Below are positions 1 to 7,885 of a stretch of 64,000 bases of DNA, in pieces. The DNA lies in contig CANTFL010001426.1 in assembly GCA_947650285.1 (NCBI GenBank), positions 124,001-188,000 of the forward strand, written 5' to 3'. Position numbers and translations under genes: made by a program. The stretch comes from Hyaloperonospora brassicae (Eukaryota; Oomycota; Peronosporomycetes; Peronosporales; Peronosporaceae). Within the stretch, counting starts at the first letter, position 1, and each line of letters starts with the position of its first letter. The notes beneath the pieces are model-generated. The model ran no database searches. It was not told the DNA's origin and was given only the letters and a program-made list of their open reading frames with translations.

Positions 1-48
1 TGCACCACACCTATCGTCGGCTACCAGCCGACGTGTAACTCCGTTACA
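1..48 (-). repeat. 3' LTR of copy 1a, partial
   Basis: On the minus strand this begins TGTAACGGAGTTACACG directly after a purine tract, matching the start of the LTRs at 7336 and 12991. The remainder, about 475 bp, lies outside the window. Its first bases match the 3' LTR of copy 1b (GGAG) rather than the 5' LTR of its own element (GGGG). Confidence 0.85.
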
Positions 49-49
49 C

Positions 50-61
50 CCTCCCCCACCA
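50..61 (-). other. Polypurine tract of copy 1a
   Basis: GGTGGGGGAGGG on the minus strand directly precedes the TG of the 3' LTR. This is the expected plus-strand priming site of an LTR retrotransposon. The same 12 bases occur before the 3' LTR of copy 1b. Confidence 0.85.
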
Positions 62-110
62 GACTGACGTTACCACAAAACGTCAATCGAACTTTTCCTC
101 GAAGAGGACG

Positions 111-1460
111 GTGTGTGTGCGCTCTAACCTCACAATTTGCAAAACACGAAACACCATGGCATCGCCACCTTACGAGTCCCCGACTCTCTCTTCTTACCTC
201 GGCATTAATGTGGAGGAGGACTATGGTAGTGATACCGATGTCCGTGGTGAAGAACGGACAATGTCCAACTCACCAGTGCAAGATGCATCGCCTCATACTG
301 CACCAAACCCATTTGCCGAGCGTAGTGAGACCACCGCGTTAGAAACCCAGCATCATGCAACAGATGCAGGTGAACACATCATCACCAACCCGCTCGATGA
401 GCAACAAGAGTTGGTAATCCAACAAGAGGAGAGCGCTCAGCGCCGTATGCAGCTTTCTGCAGACCTTGAGGGTCGTCGTGGCTATCAGTTCACGCCACTC
501 AATGTGGAAGAGCGTATACGCCAAACGACAGGTCGTTCCCTGGCAACGTGGGCCATTGGCGCTGAGCCGACATCTTCTGATGAAGTGGCGAGCCGACAGG
601 CACTTCGTGAGAGGTACCTGCAACCCCACTTGACGACTCTAAGTCAATACAAGTTGCGACTTGACACGCAAGCACGGGGTGCACCGGTGCCACCGATGAG
701 GGGTATACCCATCCTCTTATTCGCAGGCGAATCTCCGGAGGAGGAGGAGGACAACACTTTTGTGCGCTGGGTGCACCGGAAAAGTCACCTCAGCAGCATG
801 CTAGCTCTCAGAGCAAGTGCCAATGTGGCAGATGTTCGTCTCGAACGAAAGATTCGGTATGACTATGCCAAGCTTAAGGCCAGAGGCCAATTGCGATTTC
901 GCACCCGCTATGCTCCGGCTGTGCCGATGGAAGTGGGAGTTGGTCAAGCGGAACCAAACTACCCACCTGCTTCCACCACTATTGGTGGGAAGCGATATCG
1001 GTCGAAGGATGACCCCTGCCACGATGTTCAAAAACATCAACGGCGTATGGGCAATCCTGCCGAAGGGGTACCTCAAATTCCCACGAGTTCTCCGACTCCG
1101 GGTACCCTCGCCACTTTACCAGATACTGATATTGACCCTGACGACGACGTCGTTTCAGGAGTCGTTCCACATGGAACTGGCGGTTCCCTTGCTCATCGAG
1201 CAGCGTCGGAGGTGGTCGGTATACCGAAGGAGGAGCACGAGAAGGTTATTCTCGAGCTGAGTGGTCTCCGTGAGACGTTGGGTCAGACCCAGAGTGCGTT
1301 CGACGCAATGCGAGCCCGTGTTCGGGCGTTGGAGTTGGGCCAAGCCCGGATGGAGGCTCAGCTTGACCTCCTGATACGGATTCAGCAAACGATGGCAAAT
1401 CCAACCTACCCGGCGCAAGCGCCTCCAAGTTCACGTGGGACGGACCCCGATACGGCTTAA
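111..1460 (+). CDS. Antisense accessory ORF of Gypsy copy 1a, 449 aa, unknown function
   Basis: An uninterrupted 449-codon frame runs against gag-pol. It begins about 60 nt inside the 3' LTR and ends inside the 3' part of pol, so its last 215 bases overlap the pol ORF and its middle overlaps the chromodomain on the other strand. A second ATG at 156 (MASPP) is an alternative start. The N-terminal third is acidic and Ser/Thr rich (EEDYGSDTDV). A charged central part includes a GESPEEEEDN run. Residues ~375-430 form a Leu/Glu/Arg-rich predicted coiled coil (EEHEKVILELSGLRETLGQT, then RALELGQARMEAQLDLL). I recognise no family. The identical protein is encoded in copy 1b and a similarly placed ORF occurs in element 2, so I judge it a real element-encoded accessory gene. 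Expression from an LTR antisense promoter is inferred. Confidence 0.65.
   Translation: MCVRSNLTICKTRNTMASPPYESPTLSSYLGINVEEDYGSDTDVRGEERTMSNSPVQDASPHTAPNPFAERSETTALETQHHATDAGEHIITNPLDEQQELVIQQEESAQRRMQLSADLEGRRGYQFTPLNVEERIRQTTGRSLATWAIGAEPTSSDEVASRQALRERYLQPHLTTLSQYKLRLDTQARGAPVPPMRGIPILLFAGESPEEEEDNTFVRWVHRKSHLSSMLALRASANVADVRLERKIRYDYAKLKARGQLRFRTRYAPAVPMEVGVGQAEPNYPPASTTIGGKRYRSKDDPCHDVQKHQRRMGNPAEGVPQIPTSSPTPGTLATLPDTDIDPDDDVVSGVVPHGTGGSLAHRAASEVVGIPKEEHEKVILELSGLRETLGQTQSAFDAMRARVRALELGQARMEAQLDLLIRIQQTMANPTYPAQAPPSSRGTDPDTA
979..1245 (-). pseudogene. Chromodomain of pol, separated from integrase by TAA (copy 1a)
   Basis: Directly after the TAA at 1248-1246 the pol frame stays open for 88 codons and encodes a chromodomain: VERLLKRRRRQGQYQYLVKW, then RGYPESENSWE. 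Chromodomains at the integrase C-terminus direct Ty3/Gypsy integration to particular chromatin. There is no frameshift, only one stop codon between the domains. The same TAA is in copy 1b. The antisense ORF covers this whole stretch on the other strand. The domain is expressed only if the TAA is read through; otherwise it is a remnant. Confidence 0.8.
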
Positions 1461-4320
1461 GCATGCCAACGTAGAACACGGGGTGTGTGCGCAGTTTGCG
1501 CGGAAGGTTGAGCGTATACGCAAGTCCCTTCTTTGCGACGACCGTAAAGGGTCCAATGAAGCGCGGGCGCAACTTCGTCTTGAAGACGGCGGATACTACA
1601 TTTGTAGGTAGGTTTTTAGCATTGAGTAGAACTTGGTCTCCGACCTTATAACGTTCAATACAACCTCTGCCTTTGGCATCTGCTTGTTCCTTCTGCTTAT
1701 CTTGGCTATCAGCCAGTGCGTCACGCACATGTCGTAAGACATTCAATCGCGTTGCGAGAAACTCGCTTACCTGTTTTTGAACAGTAGCAGGGCTGATACC
1801 AGCAAGCCGATCGGCAACTCCTCCCCCACCAAGCCCTGAACCACGTAGTGGTAGCGTCAACGGAACGCGAGGGTGTGTGAGACCGTTCACGCAGAACGGG
1901 GTGTAGCCGGTGGAGGCATGCACAGCGTTATTCAACGCAAACTCAACGACAGGGAGCATCGAGCTCCAACGCTTAGGTGTTTCAGCGCAAACGCTGCGCA
2001 AGATGTCACCAATGACACGATTAACGCGCTCCGTTTGACCATCGGTCTGCGGATGATCCGCTGTGGACGTGTCCAAACGTGTGCCGAGCACCTTGAAGAT
2101 GGAATTCCAAAACTTCCCAGTGAAGCGAGGATCTCTATCAGAGACAATTGCCAACGGCAGACCGTGTTGTCGAAACACGCGATCGATAAACAGCGTCGCT
2201 GTACCTTCACCATCAATGGTGTCTGGCACCGCCGTTAAATGAGCCATCTTGCTCAAACGGTCAACAAAGACCACAATACCCGTATTTCCATACGAATCCT
2301 TCGGTAAACCAAACAGGAAGTCCATACTGATGGACTCCCAACACCCTTTGGGTATAGGCAAACTAGCCAGCGGCGCTGCCGCATGTGGTGAGGGTTTCAC
2401 CCGTTGACACGTTTCACACGTACGCACATAGGTGCTCACCCATTTGTATAGTTTGGGCCACCAATAGCATTGGCTCACAGAGCCGTAGGTCTTTTCGCGA
2501 CCGAGATGACCACTCAACGCAGTATCATGTGCCTCATAGAGGATCCGATACTTCAACTCCTCATCATGAGGGACAACGATGCGAGGGGTATCCTCCACAT
2601 CCGTGCTATAGCACAACAGGCCTTGATCGATGGAATATCGATGTAACCTCGCACGTAACCGTGCCGACAATTTTATGTCCGAGTCTTGAAACTCCTCGCT
2701 CCCTAGAGCACGTATCAGGGCTACACAATGTTCATCCTTGACATATGCCGTGCGGATTAGGTCAGTGACCGGTGACGACAGAGTCGTAACATGAGCAAGC
2801 TCATAGTCAGGCCTGCGTGACAACGCATCCGCCAAATCATTTTGCTTGCCCGGCTTATACTTCACCTCGAAGTTGTACTCGGCAAAGAAGGAAAGCCAAC
2901 GAGCCATTCTCTGAGAGAGGTGAGGCGACTGGGTCGCAGTGCGTAGTGACGCATGATCTGTATAGATCACAAACGGCTTAGAGCCAAGAAGATGAACTCT
3001 GAATTTGACGAGAGCATACTTCATTGCAAGTAGCTCTTTGTCATGAACAGGATAGTTTTTCTCCGCAGCTTTTAGCTGTCTGGACTCAAACGCAATGACG
3101 CGTTCCCGCCCATCATCATCTGTTTGTAACAGAGCGCTGCCTATGGCAAAGTCAGATGCGTCACAGACGACACTGAAAGATCGCTCAGGATCAGGCAAAG
3201 CCAATATGGGCGCATGTAGGAGACTCTCCTTGACTGCTTGAAAAGCATCATGCTCAGTGCTAGTCCAGCACCATTCTACATCCTTTTTAAGGATATTGGT
3301 CAATGGCCGAGCCATTTCTGCATAATTCGCACTGTACTTGTGTAAGTAATTGGCGAGGCCAAGCCACTTACGTAAGTCCTTTTGGTTCTTTGGAACCGGC
3401 CAATCAACCATGGCTTTTACCTTGGCGGGATCCGCTCTAAGGCCTTGCTTACCAATAAAGCACCCTAAAAAGGGAATCTCTTCTGCACCAAAAATGCACT
3501 TAGACGCGTTGGCGTACAACTTATTCGTGCGCATGCACTCGAGCACCTCCCGTAAATGGTCAATGTGATTATCCACATCTGACCGACCGTTCATAGCACG
3601 ACTATGGACAAAGATGTCATCAAAGTACGTCTGTGCATAACCTCTGTGAGGTCTAAACAATTGTGTCACAAGACGGTTGAATGTAGCCGGGGCATTTGAT
3701 AGCCCTTGCGGCATAACAAGCCACTCCCAGAGCATACCGCTTGGAGTTCTGACCACTGTCAGCGGAATATCGCTTTCTCGCATGAGAAGCTGGTAATAAC
3801 CATCGACTAAGTCGAGCGCACTGTACATTTTAAATCCCACCATATTGTTCTGAAGAACATCCTTCCTCGGAATTGGTGTCTGAGCCGGGATGGTGGCCGC
3901 ATTAAGCTTATTGTAAGCATGAGCAATGCGCCACTTCCCGTTGGGCTTTTTGACACAGAAGGTCGGTGTGGAAGGAGAAGATTTGCTCTCACGAACCATC
4001 CCCGATGCGTGCTTTGCACGAAAGAAGTCGTCTATGACGTCACACTGTTCCTTGGGCAAAGGCCACTGCCGTGTTACGCAGTATTTAGTTCCAGGAACCA
4101 AGTCAATTTCATGACGCACACCTCTATCAGGAGGTAATACAGACGGTGGGTCGTGACACACCACGTCTTGAAATTTCTTTACCAAAGGATAGAACGGATC
4201 AAGAGGATCCTTAAGGATCGATGATCCACTACGGGCATCCAATGCCGCCTTTGTGTCCTCAAGGACAGACTCGTCCAATAACGAGGATGAGTTCAACTCA
4301 ATATCAGGACGAATGAACAC
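1246..4320 (-). CDS. pol: Gypsy pol: reverse transcriptase, RNase H and integrase (copy 1a)
   Basis: An open frame of 1024 codons copies the element RNA and inserts the DNA. Visible in order are RT with LVMPQGLSNAPATFNR and the catalytic YFDD box near residue 233; RNase H beginning near 390 (DASDFAIGSALL) with its Asp/Glu residues; the H2C2 zinc motif near 600-640 (HDTALSGHLGR, CETC); the integrase D-D-E core (SMDFLFGLP, SDRDPRF, DHPQTDGQTERVNR, about 664-762); and a GPF/Y-type C-terminus (RPRFIGPFTVV). The first ATG is not a natural start, because the frame continues upstream to the protease past stops at 4333, 4741 and 5275. It ends at TAA 1248-1246, beyond which the chromodomain continues in frame. 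Catalytic residues look intact. Confidence 0.9.
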   Translation of the reverse strand: MFIRPDIELNSSSLLDESVLEDTKAALDARSGSSILKDPLDPFYPLVKKFQDVVCHDPPSVLPPDRGVRHEIDLVPGTKYCVTRQWPLPKEQCDVIDDFFRAKHASGMVRESKSSPSTPTFCVKKPNGKWRIAHAYNKLNAATIPAQTPIPRKDVLQNNMVGFKMYSALDLVDGYYQLLMRESDIPLTVVRTPSGMLWEWLVMPQGLSNAPATFNRLVTQLFRPHRGYAQTYFDDIFVHSRAMNGRSDVDNHIDHLREVLECMRTNKLYANASKCIFGAEEIPFLGCFIGKQGLRADPAKVKAMVDWPVPKNQKDLRKWLGLANYLHKYSANYAEMARPLTNILKKDVEWCWTSTEHDAFQAVKESLLHAPILALPDPERSFSVVCDASDFAIGSALLQTDDDGRERVIAFESRQLKAAEKNYPVHDKELLAMKYALVKFRVHLLGSKPFVIYTDHASLRTATQSPHLSQRMARWLSFFAEYNFEVKYKPGKQNDLADALSRRPDYELAHVTTLSSPVTDLIRTAYVKDEHCVALIRALGSEEFQDSDIKLSARLRARLHRYSIDQGLLCYSTDVEDTPRIVVPHDEELKYRILYEAHDTALSGHLGREKTYGSVSQCYWWPKLYKWVSTYVRTCETCQRVKPSPHAAAPLASLPIPKGCWESISMDFLFGLPKDSYGNTGIVVFVDRLSKMAHLTAVPDTIDGEGTATLFIDRVFRQHGLPLAIVSDRDPRFTGKFWNSIFKVLGTRLDTSTADHPQTDGQTERVNRVIGDILRSVCAETPKRWSSMLPVVEFALNNAVHASTGYTPFCVNGLTHPRVPLTLPLRGSGLGGGGVADRLAGISPATVQKQVSEFLATRLNVLRHVRDALADSQDKQKEQADAKGRGCIERYKVGDQVLLNAKNLPTNVVSAVFKTKLRPRFIGPFTVVAKKGLAYTLNLPRKLRTHPVFYVGMLKPYRGPSHVNLEALAPGRLDLPSFAESVSGGQAEPPSGLGPTPTPEHGLALRRTHSGSDPTSHGDHSARE

Positions 4321-4332
4321 TGACTCGGAGAA

Positions 4333-5274
4333 TTATCCTGCCTGCAAGGCTTGGCTAAATTCGCCGTCAGACATTTCGTCTAGCTCAAAGATTTTATCCA
4401 CGGATGGAAGAGTCTCACGACTAATGTTGCCATCGATCTGGCCAGTCAACCCATTGACAATTGTATATAGTGTATTATTACTGTTATCACTTCGGGACGT
4501 CCTAGACGTTGGGCGCTTAACAGTCACAACCCTACGCTTTGATTGTTTCCTCAAAGAAAACTTACGCCTCCTAGATGCCGGGACAGCAAAGTCCCCATGG
4601 TTGCTATTCATCTTAGCACGCTCGATACGAGAGCTCATGTCTTGAGCGACATCTGGTGAAGTGTTACGTAACTCGAACACTTCACCCAGTGGATTTACAC
4701 GTACCACTTCACGTACATTATTTGGGCCTAGCCCTAAACACTATGGCTTCTCGCCAACAATGTCATTACCGACATTCAGTGAGGTGCCACCTCGGCCGCC
4801 CTCACTCTGTGTAATTTCACGTGCCACCGCACTTGTAGCATTAGGGCCTAGCCCTGAACACTCTGGCTTCTCGCCATCAATGTCATTACCGACATTCAGT
4901 GAGGTGCCACCTCGGCCGTCCTCACTCTGTGTATTTTCACGTGCCACCGCACTTACATCAGAGGAATTACATTCTTGATGTTTCGGCCCTAGGCCAACCA
5001 TGCTTGACGCATGTAGTGACTCAGTATCACAACGAGTATCACTCAACGGAGTATAACTCTCTCCAAACGCGTTAGAAGAGCTCCAATCAATATTTATGTC
5101 ATCGACATTCGAGTTAAATAACTCTGACATACCAATGTCCAGCACATTGACATCTTCCGTCAATGGCTCGCGCCAAAAGCGCTTTTGTTGCCTAGCAAAG
5201 GTGGGTTCATGACTCTCCAAAGCTTCGCTAGGAACATTGCGCGTGGCGCCTAAGGTCTTAGACATCCATTCAAA
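4333..5274 (-). pseudogene. Protease-RT linker region of copy 1a, broken by two stops
   Basis: This is the pol frame between protease and RT. It is a Ser/Asp/Gly-rich linker with no recognised domain, apart from a basic run near 4530 (SRRRKFSLRKQSKRR). TAG at 4743-4741 and TAA at 4335-4333 interrupt it. Copy 1b has GAG and GAA at the equivalent codons, so both are single-base nonsense changes private to 1a. A 40-codon tandem duplication lies inside. Confidence 0.75.
4724..4963. repeat. 120-bp in-frame tandem duplication in the linker
   Basis: Two nearly identical 120-bp units (compare the stretches starting at 4744 and 4864) encode two copies of a 40-residue block containing GGRGGTSLNVGNDI. 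Copy 1b carries a single unit, so the duplication arose or was lost after the copies separated. Confidence 0.85.
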
Positions 5275-5739
5275 TCATGGCTCATGGCGTTCAAGCCAAG
5301 CCATACCCAGGATGAGATCGTATCTCGAATCCAAATCGAGGACAAGACAGCGTTCAATGCTGTCAAAGTCCAAAAACTTCACACCTAAGTTCAACGGAAC
5401 TTTAGGCACCGTGAAGCTACTACCAGTCGCTAAACGAACGGTGATCGAATCACCTTCGTGCGCTTTGAGCGCTTCAGCGTATCGCTGACTTCCCTCAAGG
5501 GAACGACGTCGAGCATAGTTACATGATGCTCCTGAATCGATTAAAATCGACCACGGCTTCTCAAAGCCTTTTACTGTCGCCTCGGCGACTAACAAGCCAG
5601 GCTTGTATCCACGCTCTGTGCTGGCTGGCACAGAGATAAGTGGGGCTAAGCCCTGTTTCACTTTATCTCGTAGAGATGTGACAGAACTTAGTTCTACCCC
5701 AGTAGGGCGCCCCGCGCCTACTGGGTGTCGACGTTTCCC
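5275..5739 (-). pseudogene. Retroviral-type aspartic protease of copy 1a, reached by -1 frameshift
   Basis: The frame opens at the GGGAAAC slippery site and carries VGAGRPTG, then the aspartic protease core with active site ILIDSGASCNYAR and the downstream LGMAWLERHEP segment. Retroelement proteases of this type act as dimers and cut the Gag-Pol precursor. The frame is the same as RT and integrase, so one Gag-Pro-Pol polyprotein is expected. It meets TGA at 5277-5275 right after RHEP, although homology to element 2 (RYEPRVSW) continues in frame beyond. The same TGA is in copy 1b. Confidence 0.85.
5698..5739 (-). promoter_or_regulatory. -1 programmed ribosomal frameshift signal, gag to protease (copy 1a)
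   Basis: On the minus strand the slippery heptamer G GGA AAC (5739-5733) sits in the correct zero-frame phase of gag. A 7-nt spacer (GTCGACA) follows, then a hairpin at 5725-5698 with CCCAGTAGG paired to CCTACTGGG plus a bulged inner helix. The gag-frame stop TAG (5720-5718) lies inside the left arm. A -1 slip enters exactly the frame that encodes protease. Copy 1b has GGGATAC here, a broken slippery site. Confidence 0.8.
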
Positions 5740-6752
5740 CGTGCCATACCAGGTTTCTGGTTGAGGCTGGGGTTTCGACTCATAGGAGTCGGTTGTTGCT
5801 TACGCAAAGCTCAAGTGGGACGCAAGTGTTTAGTTCTTCTGCACATGTAACAGCGTCTCACATCCTGTCGTTGCTCCGCAACATGAAGCTCCGCGTTACC
5901 TTCATCTTCAGCATGGCTGAGATCCATCGGTTCTGGCTTACAGTAAGCCGAAGTCCTCGCAGAGGACGCCATCGCAAAGCTTGGGTTGTACCCATTCCAA
6001 CCAAGTCTCGCCGACTTATCGTTGTGCTCAGCATTTTGAGCGACGCTCACAGCTTCCTCAAAAGTAGAGGGATGAACCCGAAAAACCTCGGTTCTGGCCA
6101 CGCCAGTGCGGAGACCTTCCATGAAGACTGTCACGTAGACAGTCTCAGGGAGAGGTTCAGACTGCATAGCAGCCATTAGAGTTTTCAACTCTTGGACATA
6201 GTCCGTTAACTCGCTCTTACCCTGACGGGTTGATAAGAAGCGTGATCGCACGCGATATGCCTGGTAAGGCGGCGATAAAAATCGCATGAGGTCTAACTTG
6301 AGCGATTCCCACGTGGGAAATGCCAAATTGACCGACGTGCCACACGTCAAAGCCCACTCTCTAGCTCTACCATCGAGCTTAGAGATGGCCAAAGAGACCC
6401 GCTGGTTCTCTAGTGAGATGAGACCAGAGTCCATGGCCATCTCAATCTCACGGATCCAGAGGGTCAAGTTTCCCCCCTCCTTCCCGGAGTAAAGTTTAAC
6501 GTCCACCCGAAGGGGACGAGGCTTAGCCTCTTCTGGTGGCATAGCCACGTAGCGTGTCGGCATAGCCGACGCTACTTGGTTTTGAACCTGGCCCAACAGG
6601 GCCGTTTCATACTGCATAAAGGCCTCGACTCGTGCGTTGAGCACATCGGGACCCTGTGCAGCTAGAAACTCCACATACTCTAGGCCTACGGCCGCGGTCA
6701 GCTTATCAAGCGCGACCTTTTGAGCCTCAGAGAGGGGTGCGGATTGCTCCAT
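5718..6752 (-). pseudogene. gag: Gag of copy 1a, with TGA in place of the fourth zinc-knuckle Cys
   Basis: The ATG at 6752 opens a 313-codon frame. A retrotransposon gag core (YSGKEGGNLTLWIREIEMAM, then a segment like DGRAREWAL) is followed by EPMDLSHAE and a zinc knuckle CYMC-RRTK-H-LRPT. The next codon, where CX2CX4HX4C needs its last Cys, is TGA at 5813-5811. The frame stays open after it to TAG 5720-5718, just beyond the frameshift heptamer. Gag coats the RNA and forms the particle. The TGA may be a TGC-to-TGA mutation or a readthrough codon; the sequence alone cannot tell. Confidence 0.8.
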
Positions 6753-6792
6753 CCTCGCAGAGGATCAGTCGTTACCGACTCAGGTGTAGATT

Positions 6793-6809
6793 GACTACAA
6801 GTGCTACCA
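6793..6809 (-). other. Primer-binding site of copy 1a
   Basis: TGGTAGCACTTGTAGTC on the minus strand starts 2 nt after the LTR end. It begins with TGG, the complement of a tRNA 3' CCA. Element 2 has almost the same sequence (TGGTAGCACTTTGTAGTCC) at 21559-21541, so both families appear to use the same primer tRNA, which I did not identify. Confidence 0.75.
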
Positions 6810-6811
6810 AG

Positions 6812-7336
6812 TGTCGCGGAGCTACACAGCTCCTTAATTCAGAGAAAGACTTATCGCTCAATGAGCAACTTTGGTTCAAAGAACCCGACTCAGAGAGTCA
6901 ACAGCTCTACGAGCTTAAAGGGTGGTTCAGAGAACCCGACTCAGAGAGTCAACAGCTCAGAGAGCTTACGATCCCCGTTCCAGAGGGACCAAACGATTCA
7001 AATGAATCACAGCACAGAGTGCTCGAGGACAAGCTACCTTTACAGGCGTTGCTTCTGTCCTCCCGATCAAAGACGCCTGTAAGGCACGTTTCTTATGTTG
7101 ATCAAAATGGGAACTGAATTTTATTTCTTCATTTAAACTGAAAGAACACCTTAGAACAACGTATTTAACCTGCCCTAAATAACCTCTTAAAAGATCTTGC
7201 AATCAATTGATGACAGACACCAGTCTTCAACAATTGATACACTCACTGTGTTCTAATATTACCTTATAGAGTACCCCCCTCTCGTGTGTGCACCACACCT
7301 ATCGTCGGCTACCAGCCGACGTGTAACCCCGTTACA
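6812..7336 (-). repeat. 5' LTR of copy 1a
   Basis: A 525-bp LTR running TGTAACGGGG...CGACA on the minus strand. It opens with two small palindromes (TGTAAC/GTTACA and CGTCGGCT/AGCCGACG). A TATAA-like box follows the GAGAGGGGGGTAC segment. Near its 3' end two imperfect ~45-bp direct repeats (about 6870-6965) contain GACTC/GAGTC and GGTTC/GAACC inverted repeats. Its outer end at 7336 directly joins gag-end sequence of copy 1b. Confidence 0.88.
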
Positions 7337-7885
7337 TGCGCCTACTTGAGCTTTGCGTAAGCAACAACCGACTCCAATGAGTCGAAACCCCAGCCTCAAC
7401 CAGAAACCTGGTATGGCACGGGGATACGTCGACACCCAGTAGGCGCGGGGCGCCCTACTGGGGTAGAACTAAGTTCTGTCACATCTCTACGAGATAAAGT
7501 GAAACAGGGCTTAGCCCCACTTATCTCTGTGTCAGCCAGAACAGAGCGTGGATACAAGCCTGGCTTGTTAGTCGCCGAGGCGACAGTAAAAGGCTTTGAG
7601 AAGCCGTGGTCGATTTTAATCGATTCAGGAGCATCATGTAACTATGCTCGACGTCGTTCCCTTGAGGGAAGTCAGCGATACGCTGAAGCGCTCAAAGCGC
7701 ACGAAGGTGATTCGATCACCGTTCGTTTAGCGACTGGTAGTAGCGTCACGGTGCCTAAAGTTCCGTTGAACTTAGGTGTGAAGTTTTTGGACTTTGACAG
7801 CATTGAACGCTGTCTTGTCCTCGATTTGGATTCGAGATACGATCTCATCCTGGGTATGGCTTGGCTTGAACGCCATGAGCCATGA
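7337..7885 (+). pseudogene. Gag end and protease remnant of copy 1b
   Basis: This begins at the codons after the zinc knuckle, including the same TGA as 1a (about 7350). The slippery site is degraded to GGGATAC, but the hairpin CCCAGTAGG...CCTACTGGG is kept. Protease with LIDSGASCNYAR then reads to TGA 7883-7885 and differs from 1a at only a few residues. Single-base decay of the heptamer would abolish efficient -1 slippage in this copy. Confidence 0.8.

Larger units (their letters stand above)
1..7336 (-). mobile_element. Ty3/Gypsy chromodomain LTR retrotransposon, copy 1a
   Basis: On the minus strand the order is 5' LTR (7336-6812), primer-binding site, gag, protease, linker, reverse transcriptase, RNase H, integrase, chromodomain, polypurine tract (61-50) and the first 48 bases of the 3' LTR, which runs off the window. 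Order and motifs are those of Ty3/Gypsy chromoviruses. Gag is in one frame and protease-pol in the -1 frame, joined by a frameshift signal at 5739-5698. Sense reading is broken by TGA 5813-5811, TGA 5277-5275, TAG 4743-4741, TAA 4335-4333 and TAA 1248-1246, so this copy looks non-autonomous unless some stops are read through. An intact antisense ORF lies at 111-1460. The 5' LTR abuts gag-end sequence of copy 1b at 7337. Confidence 0.93.
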
